DNA of 64,000 nucleotides from NCBI RefSeq assembly GCF_003148825.1, contig NZ_QGGZ01000015.1, positions 62,001 to 126,000 on the forward strand, given 5' to 3'. A model generated the notes under the pieces. It saw nothing but the letters and a program-made list of their open reading frames with translations. It had not been told where the DNA came from and searched no databases. The position numbers and the translations under genes are program-made. Source of the DNA: Streptomyces sp. CG 926. GTDB taxonomy: Bacteria; Actinomycetota; Actinomycetes; Streptomycetales; Streptomycetaceae. Positions 27,357-35,364 of this stretch are shown here, piece after piece. Position 1 is the first letter of the stretch; each line of letters opens with the position of its first letter.

Positions 27357-27673
27357 GCGAAAACAACTCCTCCGGTCAACGGGAGACGGCGAAAAGGCGA
27401 ACGCTCCACCCGACCCTCCCTGTTCCGTACATCGTGTTCGGCGGTTCTGCTGCAATCCGCCTGGATTTCGCCTTCCCCGCCTTTGCGACTTCACGCACCC
27501 GGATCGACATATGGCACCGGAGCGGCCGCCGATCGTTGGATGGTCGGTAGGCCCTGTGCCGCGTCACGGGTTTGCGAGGGTCCCGGCGACGACGACATGG
27601 CGGCGGCCGGTCGCTCCCGGAAGGGATGACCGGCCACCGCCATGCAGTGTCTGAACTGCGCTCCGTCCTACGG

Positions 27674-27835
27674 CTACCAGCGGTACCAGCGGCCGCTACC
27701 TCCCTTGGGTCGGGCGACGAAACCGATCAGCCACAGGATCAGGACTGCGATCGCCACCCACCAAAGAATCTTCACCGCGAAACCCGCGCCGAAGAGGAGA
27801 AGGACCAGCAGAAGAACAAGAAGCAGGGGAACCAT
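27674..27835 (-). CDS. Small hydrophobic membrane protein (lmo0937-like)
   Basis: A 53-residue protein made of two membrane helices (MVPLLLVLLLVLLLFGAGFA and VKILWWVAIAVLILWLIGFV) and the basic, aromatic tail ARPKGGSGRWYRW. The layout matches the lmo0937 family of small stress-associated hydrophobic proteins. A GGAGG site lies about 9 bases before the ATG. The role is unknown. Confidence 0.8.
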   Translation of the reverse strand: MVPLLLVLLLVLLLFGAGFAVKILWWVAIAVLILWLIGFVARPKGGSGRWYRW

Positions 27836-28052
27836 AGTTATCAACCTCCGAAGCACCGTGTGCCCGACCGCACCGAGGGCATGCGCTCGATTTTCGTTCG
27901 TTTCTCGTCCTGATGGTTGGGCAGCAGATTCCGCCTGCATTCTCCTGCGATATGGCGGAGCTGTGTCGGGGTCGATCCAGCTGGAAAAGGACTCGTTGCG
28001 CCGATCGGACCCGTCCCCAAGCGTGAGGGGTCGGAGTGGGAGCGCAGCTCCC

Positions 28053-28634
28053 TCATCCGGCGGCATGCGCTCCGAGGGCCTGGCGGTAGGCCATGTGCCC
28101 GCCCAGCGCACCGGTGACGGCTACGGCCGTCATTCCGGCCAGGGCCCACAGTCGGCCTTTCGCGGAGCGGCCGCGGAGGCGTGCTGTCAGGGATGTCGCG
28201 TAGCAGACCACCGCGGCGGCGTTGGAAGCCGCGTGGGCCAGGCCGACCCGGGCCTGCTCGGGTGGTAGGTCCGCCCAGTCCACCCAGCCGGCCACCGCCG
28301 CGGGGGCGACTCCGGCCAGTCCGACGGCGGTCAGGGTGGTCGACGCGTGCTGTGTTCCGGGTACGACGTCGAGTACCGAGGCCGACAGCCAGCATCCGAT
28401 GGGAACCTGCACGAGCACGGGGTGCACAGGGTGGCCCAGCGGTCTGCCGCGCAGCAGATCGCGCAGGCCCCCCAGGGGGAGTGCGCGGATTCCCCGCTGC
28501 AGCGCCCGGATGGCCGGATCGGCCATCGTGGTCCGTTCGAGCCGGTCCAGGGTCTTCAGCCAGCAGGCCGAGGCCGTGTCGAGAGCCGCGGTCGGCCCGG
28601 CCGCGGGCGAGGTGTCGAGAGTGCGTGAGTGCAT
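28053..28634 (-). CDS. DUF2231 membrane protein
   Basis: A 193-residue membrane protein with the DUF2231 domain from about residue 65 (GRPLGHPVHPVLVQVPIGCW) and four predicted helices. HPVHPxLVxxPIG is the family signature. In other actinomycetes this domain is often fused or next to a Rieske protein; none is seen here. The C terminus ends GALGGHMAYRQALGAHAAG, also typical. Its function is unknown. Confidence 0.85.
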   Translation of the reverse strand: MHSRTLDTSPAAGPTAALDTASACWLKTLDRLERTTMADPAIRALQRGIRALPLGGLRDLLRGRPLGHPVHPVLVQVPIGCWLSASVLDVVPGTQHASTTLTAVGLAGVAPAAVAGWVDWADLPPEQARVGLAHAASNAAAVVCYATSLTARLRGRSAKGRLWALAGMTAVAVTGALGGHMAYRQALGAHAAG

Positions 28635-28864
28635 ACACCACGCCTACCCGCCGCCGTGCCGCCGTCCCGCCCTGGCCTCGACTGCACCCGAACAGGCCCT
28701 CCACATGGGGGAGCCAGGTTCTCCACCGTCGTTCTGATCCGGTCGGTCCTCCGACGTGTTCCCCTGCCGCCCTGCGCGGAGCTCCGGCTCGTGGGCGGGT
28801 GTGGAGGCGATGGCGGGGTAGGCGCCCCTCTACCACGGCACGCACATCTCATCGAGGAGGGAGC

Positions 28865-29057
28865 GTGAAGCGAGCGGCGGAGCCCGAGGTGGACGGCTCG
28901 GTGGGCGACCTCGGTCCTTCCGCTCCCGAGCTGCCCCGCCCCCCGCACCGCGGCGCGAGACCTCGAACGCACGCGCGCCGAACTCGGCCGGACCGTCGCT
29001 GCTCCGGCCGCCGCCACGGTCGGCATCAAGGCCCATACGAAGGAGAAGACCGCTGTC
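28865..29057 (+). pseudogene. Out-of-frame N-terminal part of the DUF3618 gene
   Basis: A GTG at 28865 with a GGAGGGAGC site begins a frame (MKRAAEPEVDG) that runs into the +1 frame of the DUF3618 signature DLERTRAELGRTV at about 28955. That signature continues in frame into the gene at 29058. The original start has thus been separated from the body by a small insertion or deletion. Confidence 0.5.
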
Positions 29058-29372
29058 ATGAAGCATGAAACCGCAGAGAAGGCCTCGCTGATCGCCGATC
29101 AGATCCGTGAGAAGGCAGGACGAGCCGCCCACCTGGTGCGGGACAGGACCCCCGACCCGGTCCTGGAGAAGACCGCCCAGGCCGCCGCGCAGGTGTACGA
29201 CAGTGCGACCCGCGCCGGCCGGTACGCGGCGGACAAGTCCCCTGACCCACTGCTGGAGAAGGCCGGTCGGGTCGCGACGGTCGCACGCGTCAACCGCACT
29301 CCGCTCCTGGTCGCGGGCGCTGTGATCATCACGCTGGTACTGGTCCGTCGCAGCCGTGGACGTCGCCGATGA
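29058..29372 (+). CDS. DUF3618 protein, body part
   Basis: A 104-residue protein from the ATG at 29058: a charged Ala/Lys-rich coiled region (KHETAEKASLIADQIREKAG), two related DRTPDPVLEK/DKSPDPLLEK repeats, and one C-terminal membrane helix with a basic end (LLVAGAVIITLVLVRRSRGRRR). This is the second half of a DUF3618 protein; the family's N-terminal ERTRAELG motif is present upstream in the same frame but its start is out of frame. Translation from the internal ATG is possible. It overlaps the DUF4235 gene by 4 bases. Confidence 0.7.
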   Translation: MKHETAEKASLIADQIREKAGRAAHLVRDRTPDPVLEKTAQAAAQVYDSATRAGRYAADKSPDPLLEKAGRVATVARVNRTPLLVAGAVIITLVLVRRSRGRRR

Positions 29373-29635
29373 ACGCCTCCAAGGTCGCCTACAAGCCCGT
29401 CGGGCTCGCCCTGGGGGCGGCGAGCGGCATGGTCGCCGGCGCCGTGTTCAAACAGGCGTGGAAGATCATCGAGGGGGAGGGTGACGCCCCGAATGCCACG
29501 GACGAAGACCGCACGTGGAAGCAGATCCTGATTGCCGCGGCGCTCCAGGGAGCGATCTTCGCGGTGGTCAAGGCCTCGGTCGATCGATCGGGCGCCGTGG
29601 CCGTACGGCGCCTGACCGGCACCTGGCCGGGCTGA
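29369..29635 (+). CDS. DUF4235 membrane protein
   Basis: An 88-residue protein of the DUF4235 family. Two hydrophobic segments are seen (KPVGLALGAASGMVAGAVF and KQILIAAALQGAIFAVVKAS) with the acidic linker ATDEDRTWK between, and a basic end. The ATGA overlap with the DUF3618 gene shows translational coupling; these two families are regularly adjacent in Streptomyces. The function is unknown. Confidence 0.85.
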   Translation: MNASKVAYKPVGLALGAASGMVAGAVFKQAWKIIEGEGDAPNATDEDRTWKQILIAAALQGAIFAVVKASVDRSGAVAVRRLTGTWPG

Positions 29636-29640
29636 CCCCC

Positions 29641-29685
29641 GGCGGTGCCGGCCGTCTTGACCCCGATCCGGCGGCCGGCACCGCC
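29641..29685 (+). terminator. Terminator after the DUF3618-DUF4235 pair
   Basis: A perfect 14-bp stem (GGCGGTGCCGGCCG at 29641-29654 with 29672-29685) and a 17-base loop, 5 bases after the DUF4235 stop. Confidence 0.7.
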
Positions 29686-29994
29686 ATGACCCTCCTGGGC
29701 CCCGTCACCTGGCATGCGTGCCTTCTGCCGCGCCCGCGGAACGGGGCGACCAGCGCGGTGAACGGTGCGAAGCAGCCGGCGCGCCAAGACCCGTGCCGTC
29801 ATCGCCGCGATCACGGTCTTCGCGCCGAACAGGACCTTGTCCCGGGTCCCTTCCCGGGTCCTCGCAGCGCTCGGCGTAGACGGTCGGCTCGCTGCGTGAC
29901 CGCCAACCGGATGCTGCGGACCCTCTCCACCACTCCGGGCACGATCGACCACCGCGGGGGCGCGCCGGCCCAGTTGACGGGTGCGGAAGAAGGT

Positions 29995-30846
29995 TCATGG
30001 AAGCTGGATTCCGGACCAGGCATCGACTTCGCACTGTCCGTCGGCATTGTTCCCCGCGCTCACGACGGTGCCGTCGGCACGCAGGCCAAGGGTGTGCGTG
30101 GAACCGGCCGCCACGGCGACGATGTCGCGCCAACCGCCGACGTCGCACTGTCCGTAGCTGTTGTCCCCCGCTGCGAGGACCCGTCCGGACGCAGTGACCC
30201 CGATGGTGTGGTAGCTGCCCGCGCCGACCGCCACCAGGTCTTCCCACCCATCGACCTCGCACGCCCCGGTGGCCCGGTCGCCGGTCGCCACTGCCCGCCC
30301 ATCGGCTCGGAGGCCGACGGTATGGAGATACCCGGCCGAAATGGCGGCCAGGTCACGCCACCCTTCGACGTCACACTGCCGTCGTCGGTTGTTCCCCGCC
30401 GCCAGCGCGGAGCCGTCCGACCGGACGCCGACCGAGTGCCAGTCACCACACGAGAGAGCGACCATCTCGCGCCAGGGCTGCACGTCGCACTGTCCTTCCG
30501 AACTCCGGCCGACTGCCAGAACGCGGCCGTTCGCGAGGAGACCGAGCGTGCGGCGCCAACCTGCGGCCACGGCCGTGACGCCTCGCCATCCGGCGACGTC
30601 ACATTGCCCATCGCCGTTCCACCCGGTTGCCAGCACCGTGCCGTCCGACCGGAGTCCCACCGTATGAGACCTGCCGGTGTTCGTCGCAGCGTGGACCAGC
30701 CCGGCCGCCACCGCGACGACGTCCTCCCATCGCTCGACGCGACATTCACCGGCCGCGGTATTGCCCACGGCGAGAACGGTTCCATCCCGGCGCCGTCCGA
30801 CCGAATGACGCCTTCCGGCCGCCAGCGCCAACGGGTTGGCGAGCAT
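29995..30846 (-). CDS. RCC1-repeat beta-propeller protein
   Basis: A 283-residue protein made almost wholly of seven RCC1-like repeats of about 38 residues. Each has the pattern H-T-(V/L)-G-L-R-x-D-G-x-V-x-A-x-G-(N/D) and closes with GQCDVxxW. Seven blades would make a closed propeller. No signal peptide or extra domain is present, so it is probably a cytoplasmic binding protein. The ATG follows AGGAGG. RCC1-like proteins act as scaffolds or exchange factors in eukaryotes; in bacteria their roles are mostly unknown. Confidence 0.85.
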   Translation of the reverse strand: MLANPLALAAGRRHSVGRRRDGTVLAVGNTAAGECRVERWEDVVAVAAGLVHAATNTGRSHTVGLRSDGTVLATGWNGDGQCDVAGWRGVTAVAAGWRRTLGLLANGRVLAVGRSSEGQCDVQPWREMVALSCGDWHSVGVRSDGSALAAGNNRRRQCDVEGWRDLAAISAGYLHTVGLRADGRAVATGDRATGACEVDGWEDLVAVGAGSYHTIGVTASGRVLAAGDNSYGQCDVGGWRDIVAVAAGSTHTLGLRADGTVVSAGNNADGQCEVDAWSGIQLP

Positions 30847-31061
30847 TCCGCCTCCTTGCGCTCGGCACGTTCGCGGGACATGAGATTCCACCCTACTTCG
30901 GCCCGGTGCTGGGGCGGACGCCGTCCGAGCCGTCCTGCCGAGGACTGTCCTGCGCGCCGCGCAGGGACGCCTGTGGTGCATGGGACGCCCGTGCCGGGGC
31001 AGTCGACGCGTCGGGGGCGGCGGGCCGCCCGTGACGGCGACGTGTGTGAAGGAGCGAGATC

Positions 31062-31328
31062 GTGATGATGACTCACCCCACCGTGTTGGCAGGTCTGGTG
31101 GCGGAGTACGAGACGGAGTCCGAGCTCCGTACCGCGGGGTCCCGCCGTCCGGTGCGGCAGCAGATGGAGGACGTGGTCTACACGCTGTGCGTGTCGACCG
31201 GGACACAGGACATAGACGCAGCGCTGGCCGTGGCGCGAGAGCGGCTGAGTACCGCATGGCTCGGTGAAGTGAATGACGCGGAGGCGATGGCACGGTCCGG
31301 CCGCTCCTCGCATCGTGCGGCCGGATAG
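31062..31328 (+). CDS. DUF5133 protein, second copy
   Basis: An 88-residue DUF5133 protein: MMMTHPTVLAGLVAEYE, PVRQQMEDVVYTLCVSTGTQ, DIDAALAVARERL. It is a paralogue of the gene at 26437, longer by a polar tail. GAAGGAG lies 7 bases before the GTG; the ATG at 31065 is an alternative. It ends at a double hairpin shared with the convergent emfourin-like gene. Its function is unknown. Confidence 0.8.
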   Translation: MMMTHPTVLAGLVAEYETESELRTAGSRRPVRQQMEDVVYTLCVSTGTQDIDAALAVARERLSTAWLGEVNDAEAMARSGRSSHRAAG

Positions 31329-31334
31329 GCCGCG

Positions 31335-31397
31335 GGTGCCGTACCGCCCCCGATCGGGGCCGGTACGGCACCGCCCGCCCGATGCCTCCGGGCGGGC
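31335..31397. terminator. Double hairpin between convergent genes
   Basis: Two perfect stems: GGTGCCGTACCG at 31335-31346 with 31361-31372, and GCCCGCCCG at 31373-31381 with 31389-31397. They lie between the DUF5133 stop and the emfourin-like stop and should terminate both. Confidence 0.7.
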
Positions 31398-31403
31398 GAC
31401 CGC

Positions 31404-31670
31404 TCAGGCGGCCGTGGCCAGAACGGCGTCGATCAGTTGCCGTTGGTCCTCGGTGAGGTGCGGATCCTGTAACTCGACCAGCTTGCTGTCGACGCGGACG
31501 ACGTAGCGGAAGCCGTCGGGAATGGGTTCCTGCCCCACGGGACCCTCAGCGGTGAGCACGCGCTCGGCCAGCCGCTCCAACTCGGGCCCGTCCGCGCGGC
31601 ACTCCGTCTCCAGGGAACCCGTCTTCTCCCCGCCTGCGAATCCACCGGTGCGTGTGACGGTGATCAGCAT
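31404..31670 (-). CDS. Protealysin-inhibitor emfourin-like protein
   Basis: An 88-residue protein resembling emfourin, the small inhibitor usually encoded beside protealysin-like M4 metalloproteases. The N terminus MLITVTRTGGFAGGEKTGS has the R-x-G-G-F-A-G pattern of that family. An FRYVVRVDSKLVELQDPHLT segment and a closing helix follow. AAGGAGG precedes the ATG. No M4 protease gene is in the window, so it would be an orphan inhibitor or act on an enzyme elsewhere. Confidence 0.7.
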   Translation of the reverse strand: MLITVTRTGGFAGGEKTGSLETECRADGPELERLAERVLTAEGPVGQEPIPDGFRYVVRVDSKLVELQDPHLTEDQRQLIDAVLATAA

Positions 31671-33091
31671 GGTGTGGAACCTCCTTGAAGAGAACACCGC
31701 CTGGTTGTACGGGCGTTCGGCCGGAGCCGGGCGCCCGGAGGCGGTGCACGGTTGTGGTCAGCCTTCGCCTGCCCGCAAAAGCCCCACATGCTCCGCCCCG
31801 CGGACAGCGAGCGCAGAATGTCCGAAAGAGGCCGCGCCGCACGAGAACGGAACCGGCCGAACAGACCCGCCGAACCCACCCGGCCCAGCATCCGCGCGAG
31901 GTCGTGCGCATGTCGGTCGCCTCGGTCACCGGCGCCGCTCCATTTCGATTCCGGGGCCGACGGATTCGGGCGCAGCATCCCTGCCCTGCCCTGACAGCCG
32001 TGTGACGGGTCCTAGCGGGGCGGACCCGGGTGACGGCATGAACCGTCGGTGCCGGGGAAGACGCTTCGTACGCCGCCCGCGGCGCGCACGACCGGCCCTA
32101 CGAGGGCCGGCTGGAACAACGAGGTGCACCATGACGCCGACCGCATCGACCCTCAGTGGTACGGGCCCCTCCGCCGACCGCGCGGACCGGACGGGGCCGT
32201 GGAAGGACTTCGGCAGAGTGCTGGACCAGATGGTCGATCTCCTGGGTGGGTGTCGAGAAGAGGGTGGGGACGCCGCCCGGAAGCCGACATCCCGCCGTGT
32301 GCCGCTCGCAGGACACACTTCGCGCCGACGGTGAGGGTCCGGACCGTACGCCCGAAGGCCCACGCCGGGCGCGACCAGGGCCTCTCTCTTGGGCCGGCAT
32401 CCCGTCCGGCGAACGCGGCGGGGCGGCTCCGTTCTGGACACGGTGGTCACCCGGTATCTCCGTCGCGAGGCGTCGGAGCCGCGCTCGTCGCCGCCGCGGC
32501 CGACGAAGCAAGCATCGCGGACCTGACGGGGCGGTGGGGTGGACCTGACCGATCGCTCCGTGGCTGCGGCCGAACACATGCCGCGGGCTCGCGCCGCTGA
32601 CGCCGGTCGATCGGGCCGCAGATGCCGGTGCCAGCCCGAGCCTCGGCTCGGGCTGGGCTCGGCCACCGACGCGGACGAAACGGTGGGCCGCGTCAGTGCT
32701 TCGGTGGGTTGTGCCGGAACGCACGCCTCTGGGCCGGCCTCGGTGTTCTGTGAGGGTGCGTCGCTCGCTTCGCCGTCGCCCCGGCCGGGGCCTGAGCGTC
32801 CTCGGCTTCCCGCCGGGCGTCTTCGAAGGCGGGGTCGTCACATCTCGTCGCCGCTTGTGCTCGCGGACAGCCGTAGGAGCCCCTGGCCGGTCCGGGTCCG
32901 TCGGCAGGGTTTGCGTCCGGTGGGTGGGGGCACGCGCCAATCGTGCGGTTCGAGGTCCGCCGGTCCGGTCGGGGGAGTGAGGCCACGGGCCGCGCTGTGA
33001 GGTATCAGGAATCAGGTCTTGCGCACGGTGCGTGAGCAGGTCGCGCGAGTCCGTGCCAGGCAACCGGAACACCCGAGCGATCGGCATTGCC
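31671..33091. other. Mostly gene-free stretch
   Basis: About 1.4 kb with no strongly supported gene apart from the weak candidate at 32131. A short stem CAGCCCGAG/CTCGGGCTG is at 32635-32658, and CCGGCCCT/AGGGCCGG is near 32095. Codon bias is inconsistent on both strands, so this may be decayed coding DNA. Confidence 0.4.
32131..32334 (+). CDS. Possible small protein, weak candidate
   Basis: An ATG with GAGGTG 4 bases upstream opens a 67-codon frame. Its first 38 codons have normal Streptomyces bias (TGPSADRADRTGPWKDF, GRVLDQMVDLLGG), after which the bias is lost. It could be a truncated gene or a chance frame. I do not recognise a family. Confidence 0.25.
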   Translation: MTPTASTLSGTGPSADRADRTGPWKDFGRVLDQMVDLLGGCREEGGDAARKPTSRRVPLAGHTSRRR

Positions 33092-33697
33092 ATGAACCCT
33101 CGACCCCCCAGTGCAGGCCTCGGTTCCCGGCCCCCTACGGAGCCACAGAGGTTCCTGGCGATCTACCTCAACGACCATCTCGCGGGCGCCGGCAGCGGGG
33201 TCTCCCTGATCCGCCGCATGGCCCGGGCCCACCGGAACGCGCCCGCGGGTCGGCGTCTGGCCGAGCTCGCCGCGGAGATCACCGAGGACCGCGACAGCCT
33301 GCGCGAGTTCATGAGCGCTCTCGACGTGCCCGCGAAGTGGCCCAGGGTGGTCGCGGGGCGGCTGGCGGAGAAGGCGGGCAGGCTCAAACTCAACGGTCGC
33401 CTGGTGAAGCGCTCACCTCTGAGTGACGTCCTCGAGCTCGAAGCCATGCGTCTCGGGGTCGAGGGCAAGGCGTCGTTGTGGCGGTCACTCGGAGTCCTCG
33501 CGGTCAGCGAACCCCGCCTGGACCAGGCCGCCATCGACCGGCTCCTGGATCGCGCCGTGCGACAGGAGTCCGTACTGGAGGCGTTGCGGGTGGAGGCCGT
33601 ACGGCGCACCTTCACCAGCGCCGCGACCGTCTCTGCCCGTGGCCGTGCAGGACCGTCACGCCACGGCTCGCCGGGAAGGGCCGGGTGGGCGTCATAA
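33092..33697 (+). CDS. Conserved all-helical hypothetical protein
   Basis: A 201-residue soluble protein, likely starting at the ATG at 33092. The conserved core as I remember it from other actinomycetes is FLAIYLNDHLAGAGSGVSLI, an ITEDRDSLREFMSALDVP segment, WLAEKAGRxK-like RLAEKAGRLKLNG, and LELEAMRLGVEGKASLWRSL. The repeated amphipathic helices with acidic and His residues recall ferritin-like four-helix bundles, but I see no complete metal site. The last 25 residues are basic and probably disordered. No function is assigned. Confidence 0.65.
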   Translation: MNPRPPSAGLGSRPPTEPQRFLAIYLNDHLAGAGSGVSLIRRMARAHRNAPAGRRLAELAAEITEDRDSLREFMSALDVPAKWPRVVAGRLAEKAGRLKLNGRLVKRSPLSDVLELEAMRLGVEGKASLWRSLGVLAVSEPRLDQAAIDRLLDRAVRQESVLEALRVEAVRRTFTSAATVSARGRAGPSRHGSPGRAGWAS

Positions 33698-33863
33698 GAG
33701 TCGCCGTCACCGGTGCCACCGGCCAACGCGGGCACCAGCGTGGTGCGGGCCCTGGCAGCCGACCGGATGGTCAGCGAGGTGCGTGGTGTCGCCCGCCGGC
33801 TGCCGGACCTCCATTGCCCCTGCTCGATGCGGGCCGGGCCCGACACGATCCGGAAGAGACGGC
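33685..33863 (+). pseudogene. 5' remnant of an SDR-family (NAD-dependent epimerase) gene
   Basis: From the GTG at 33685 the sequence encodes IRVAVTGATG, the Rossmann motif of extended SDR proteins. It then continues one frame over as AGTSVVRALAADRMVSEVRG and VARRLPDL before stopping near the inverted-repeat element at 33864. Only about 55 codons of a gene normally over 300 codons remain, with a frameshift. The element borders the remnant. Confidence 0.55.
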
Positions 33864-34028
33864 CTAGTGCCGTGGCCGGAAAGGTTCGCCGGGTTGCGGC
33901 GTCCGGTGCGGTGCATCGCAAGGCGGAGGGCCACGGCTCGTACCGGACGTACTTGCGTGGTCCAACAACGCAGCGAGGTGCCGTGCCGGGCGTCGCGACC
34001 CGGTGAACCTTGCCGGTCACGGCACTAG
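33864..34028. mobile_element. MITE-like inverted-repeat element
   Basis: A 165-bp element bounded on both sides by CTAG. Its ends are inverted copies: CTAGTGCCGTGGCCGG on the left and, read in reverse complement, CTAGTGCCGTGACCGG on the right. The repeat continues inwards for about 56 bases with mostly transition differences, so the transcript would fold into a long hairpin with G-U pairs. CTAG ends fit TA-duplicating IS630/Tc1-type elements. It has no coding capacity, so it would be moved in trans. The right end lies on the stop codon of the next gene. Confidence 0.75.
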
Positions 34029-35059
34029 GTGGGCAGGGGGGTGCGCAGGGCCGAGCGACCCTGGCTCCACTCGCTGCGGATGTGCGCGGCCAGACGGTCC
34101 TCCAGGAGCACGGTCGCGGCGCAACCGAACGCGACGTCCGCTTCGAGGTGCGGCTCGTCCGCCAGCAGCCCGCCGATGACCTCATGACGTACGACCTGCT
34201 CGTGGACGGCGTCGGCCTCCACGTGCTCGGCGTAGAAGTGCTCGGCCGCCGGGCCCGCCCCACACCTGCGCATGGCCTTGGCCAGCCGTCGCGAGCCGGG
34301 CGACGACGTCACCTCCACGCACGCGAAGTGTCCGACCAGCGCCCCGCGCAGGGCCCGGTGGAGCCCGAGGAACGACATCAGGTTGACGGTGGCGAGCAGG
34401 GGCGCCGGTGCTTGGTCCAGGTAGCGGCCGTACGCCGTGTCCAGGCCTAGGTCGTCCATTAGGTCGGCGAAGAGGCGGGCATGGATCCGCTCGGGGTTCC
34501 CGGCGCCGAATTCGTCGTACTCGATGGCGACCATCGCCGCCTTGGCCCGGCCGCCGAGCCGCGGGATCACCCAGGCGTGGGGGTCGGCCTCCTTCAGGTG
34601 ATACAGGGAGCGCAGGGCCGCGTACTCGCGCAGCTGCCACAGCTCGCCCTCGGTCTCCAGGTGGTGGCTCAAGCTGCCGCTCAGGTCCACGGGTTCGACG
34701 AGGAGGGGGCCGAACGCCTCTGCCACGGTCCCGGGGGTATCCGCCGTCTCCGACCGCAGCGCGTGGCCGAACCGGTCCTCCAGGGCGCGGCGCAGCCGCA
34801 GCAGGTCCGGATCCCATTCCAGGGCCTCGTCCACGCCCGCGAAACCGCGATAGTGCAGTTCGTACAGCAGGTAGAGGGCGAGCTGGAGGTCCTCGCCCCA
34901 CGGGTCGGCCTTGAGGAGCGCCGCGGTGGTGTGGGCGGGGGGCCGGCCGCCGCGCAGGGCGTCCACCACCGCGCGCGACAGCGGCCCGCGCCCTTCGACC
35001 AGCACGGGAGCGGGGGCGGCCCCGGCGGCGGGGACGGCGGTGCGGGTGGGTGCGGTCAT
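34025..35059 (-). CDS. Iron-containing redox enzyme family protein (haem-oxygenase-like fold)
   Basis: A 344-residue protein of the haem-oxygenase-like diiron group. Helical core motifs are ALYLLYELHYRGFAGVD near residue 60 (E-x-x-H metal-ligand type), MVAIEYDEFGAGNPERIHA near 190 (E-x-x-x-D-E ... H) and FYAEHVEADAVHEQVV near 290 (E-x-x-x-D-x-x-H). Related diiron oxygenases act on fatty acids or amino acids, but the substrate here is unknown. Its ATG overlaps the CDGSH gene stop (ATGA). Its own stop, TAG, lies in the CTAG end of the inverted-repeat element. Confidence 0.85.
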   Translation of the reverse strand: MTAPTRTAVPAAGAAPAPVLVEGRGPLSRAVVDALRGGRPPAHTTAALLKADPWGEDLQLALYLLYELHYRGFAGVDEALEWDPDLLRLRRALEDRFGHALRSETADTPGTVAEAFGPLLVEPVDLSGSLSHHLETEGELWQLREYAALRSLYHLKEADPHAWVIPRLGGRAKAAMVAIEYDEFGAGNPERIHARLFADLMDDLGLDTAYGRYLDQAPAPLLATVNLMSFLGLHRALRGALVGHFACVEVTSSPGSRRLAKAMRRCGAGPAAEHFYAEHVEADAVHEQVVRHEVIGGLLADEPHLEADVAFGCAATVLLEDRLAAHIRSEWSQGRSALRTPLPT

Positions 35060-35364
35060 GGCTCGTTCCTGTCCTCGGGTGCCGGGGTCGCGCGCTCGCG
35101 GGGGCGGTGGCTGGTGTCGCACCAGGGGTACGTACGGCTGCGGCGGCAGGTGCACACGGCGACCATGAACCGGTCCGACCGGGCGGTCGTCCCGTCCTCC
35201 AGGACGATCTCGACCGGGCCCTCGACCAGGACCGGGCCGCAGCGGTCCACGGACCCGGAGCGGTCCACGGCCACGCGCCGGGGGCGCCGGGCACGGGGGG
35301 CCCGTCCGACGGGAGCCTGCGGGACCCGCCCGGGTTCAGAAGTGCCTTCAGAGGGACTGCGCAC
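35056..35364 (-). CDS. CDGSH iron-sulfur domain protein
   Basis: A 102-residue protein ending in a CDGSH-type [2Fe-2S] domain: CTCRRSRTYPWCDTSH supplies three Cys and one His. The N-terminal 40 residues are basic and Pro-rich. A strand segment (GPVLVEGPVEIVLEDGT) precedes the cluster motif, as in actinobacterial CDGSH proteins. It overlaps the methyltransferase gene by 17 bases and the redox enzyme gene by 4, so the three are one translationally coupled operon. It could pass electrons to the diiron enzyme. Confidence 0.9.
   Translation of the reverse strand: MRSPSEGTSEPGRVPQAPVGRAPRARRPRRVAVDRSGSVDRCGPVLVEGPVEIVLEDGTTARSDRFMVAVCTCRRSRTYPWCDTSHRPRERATPAPEDRNEP

Noticed and set aside
28796-28822. 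SigB-like promoter (GGGTG-N14-GGGTAG) before the DUF3618 gene
   Set aside because: The last base departs from the consensus and the motif is too short to be significant in this composition; not listed as a feature.
29700-29960. Coding-like minus-strand fragment (DKVLFGAKTVIAAMTARVLA)
   Set aside because: It has no start, changes frame upstream and matches nothing I recognise; at most a remnant.
34440-34470. Iron-box-like words (GCCTAGG, ATTAGG)
   Set aside because: They lie inside the haem-oxygenase-like coding sequence and do not form a 19-base dyad.
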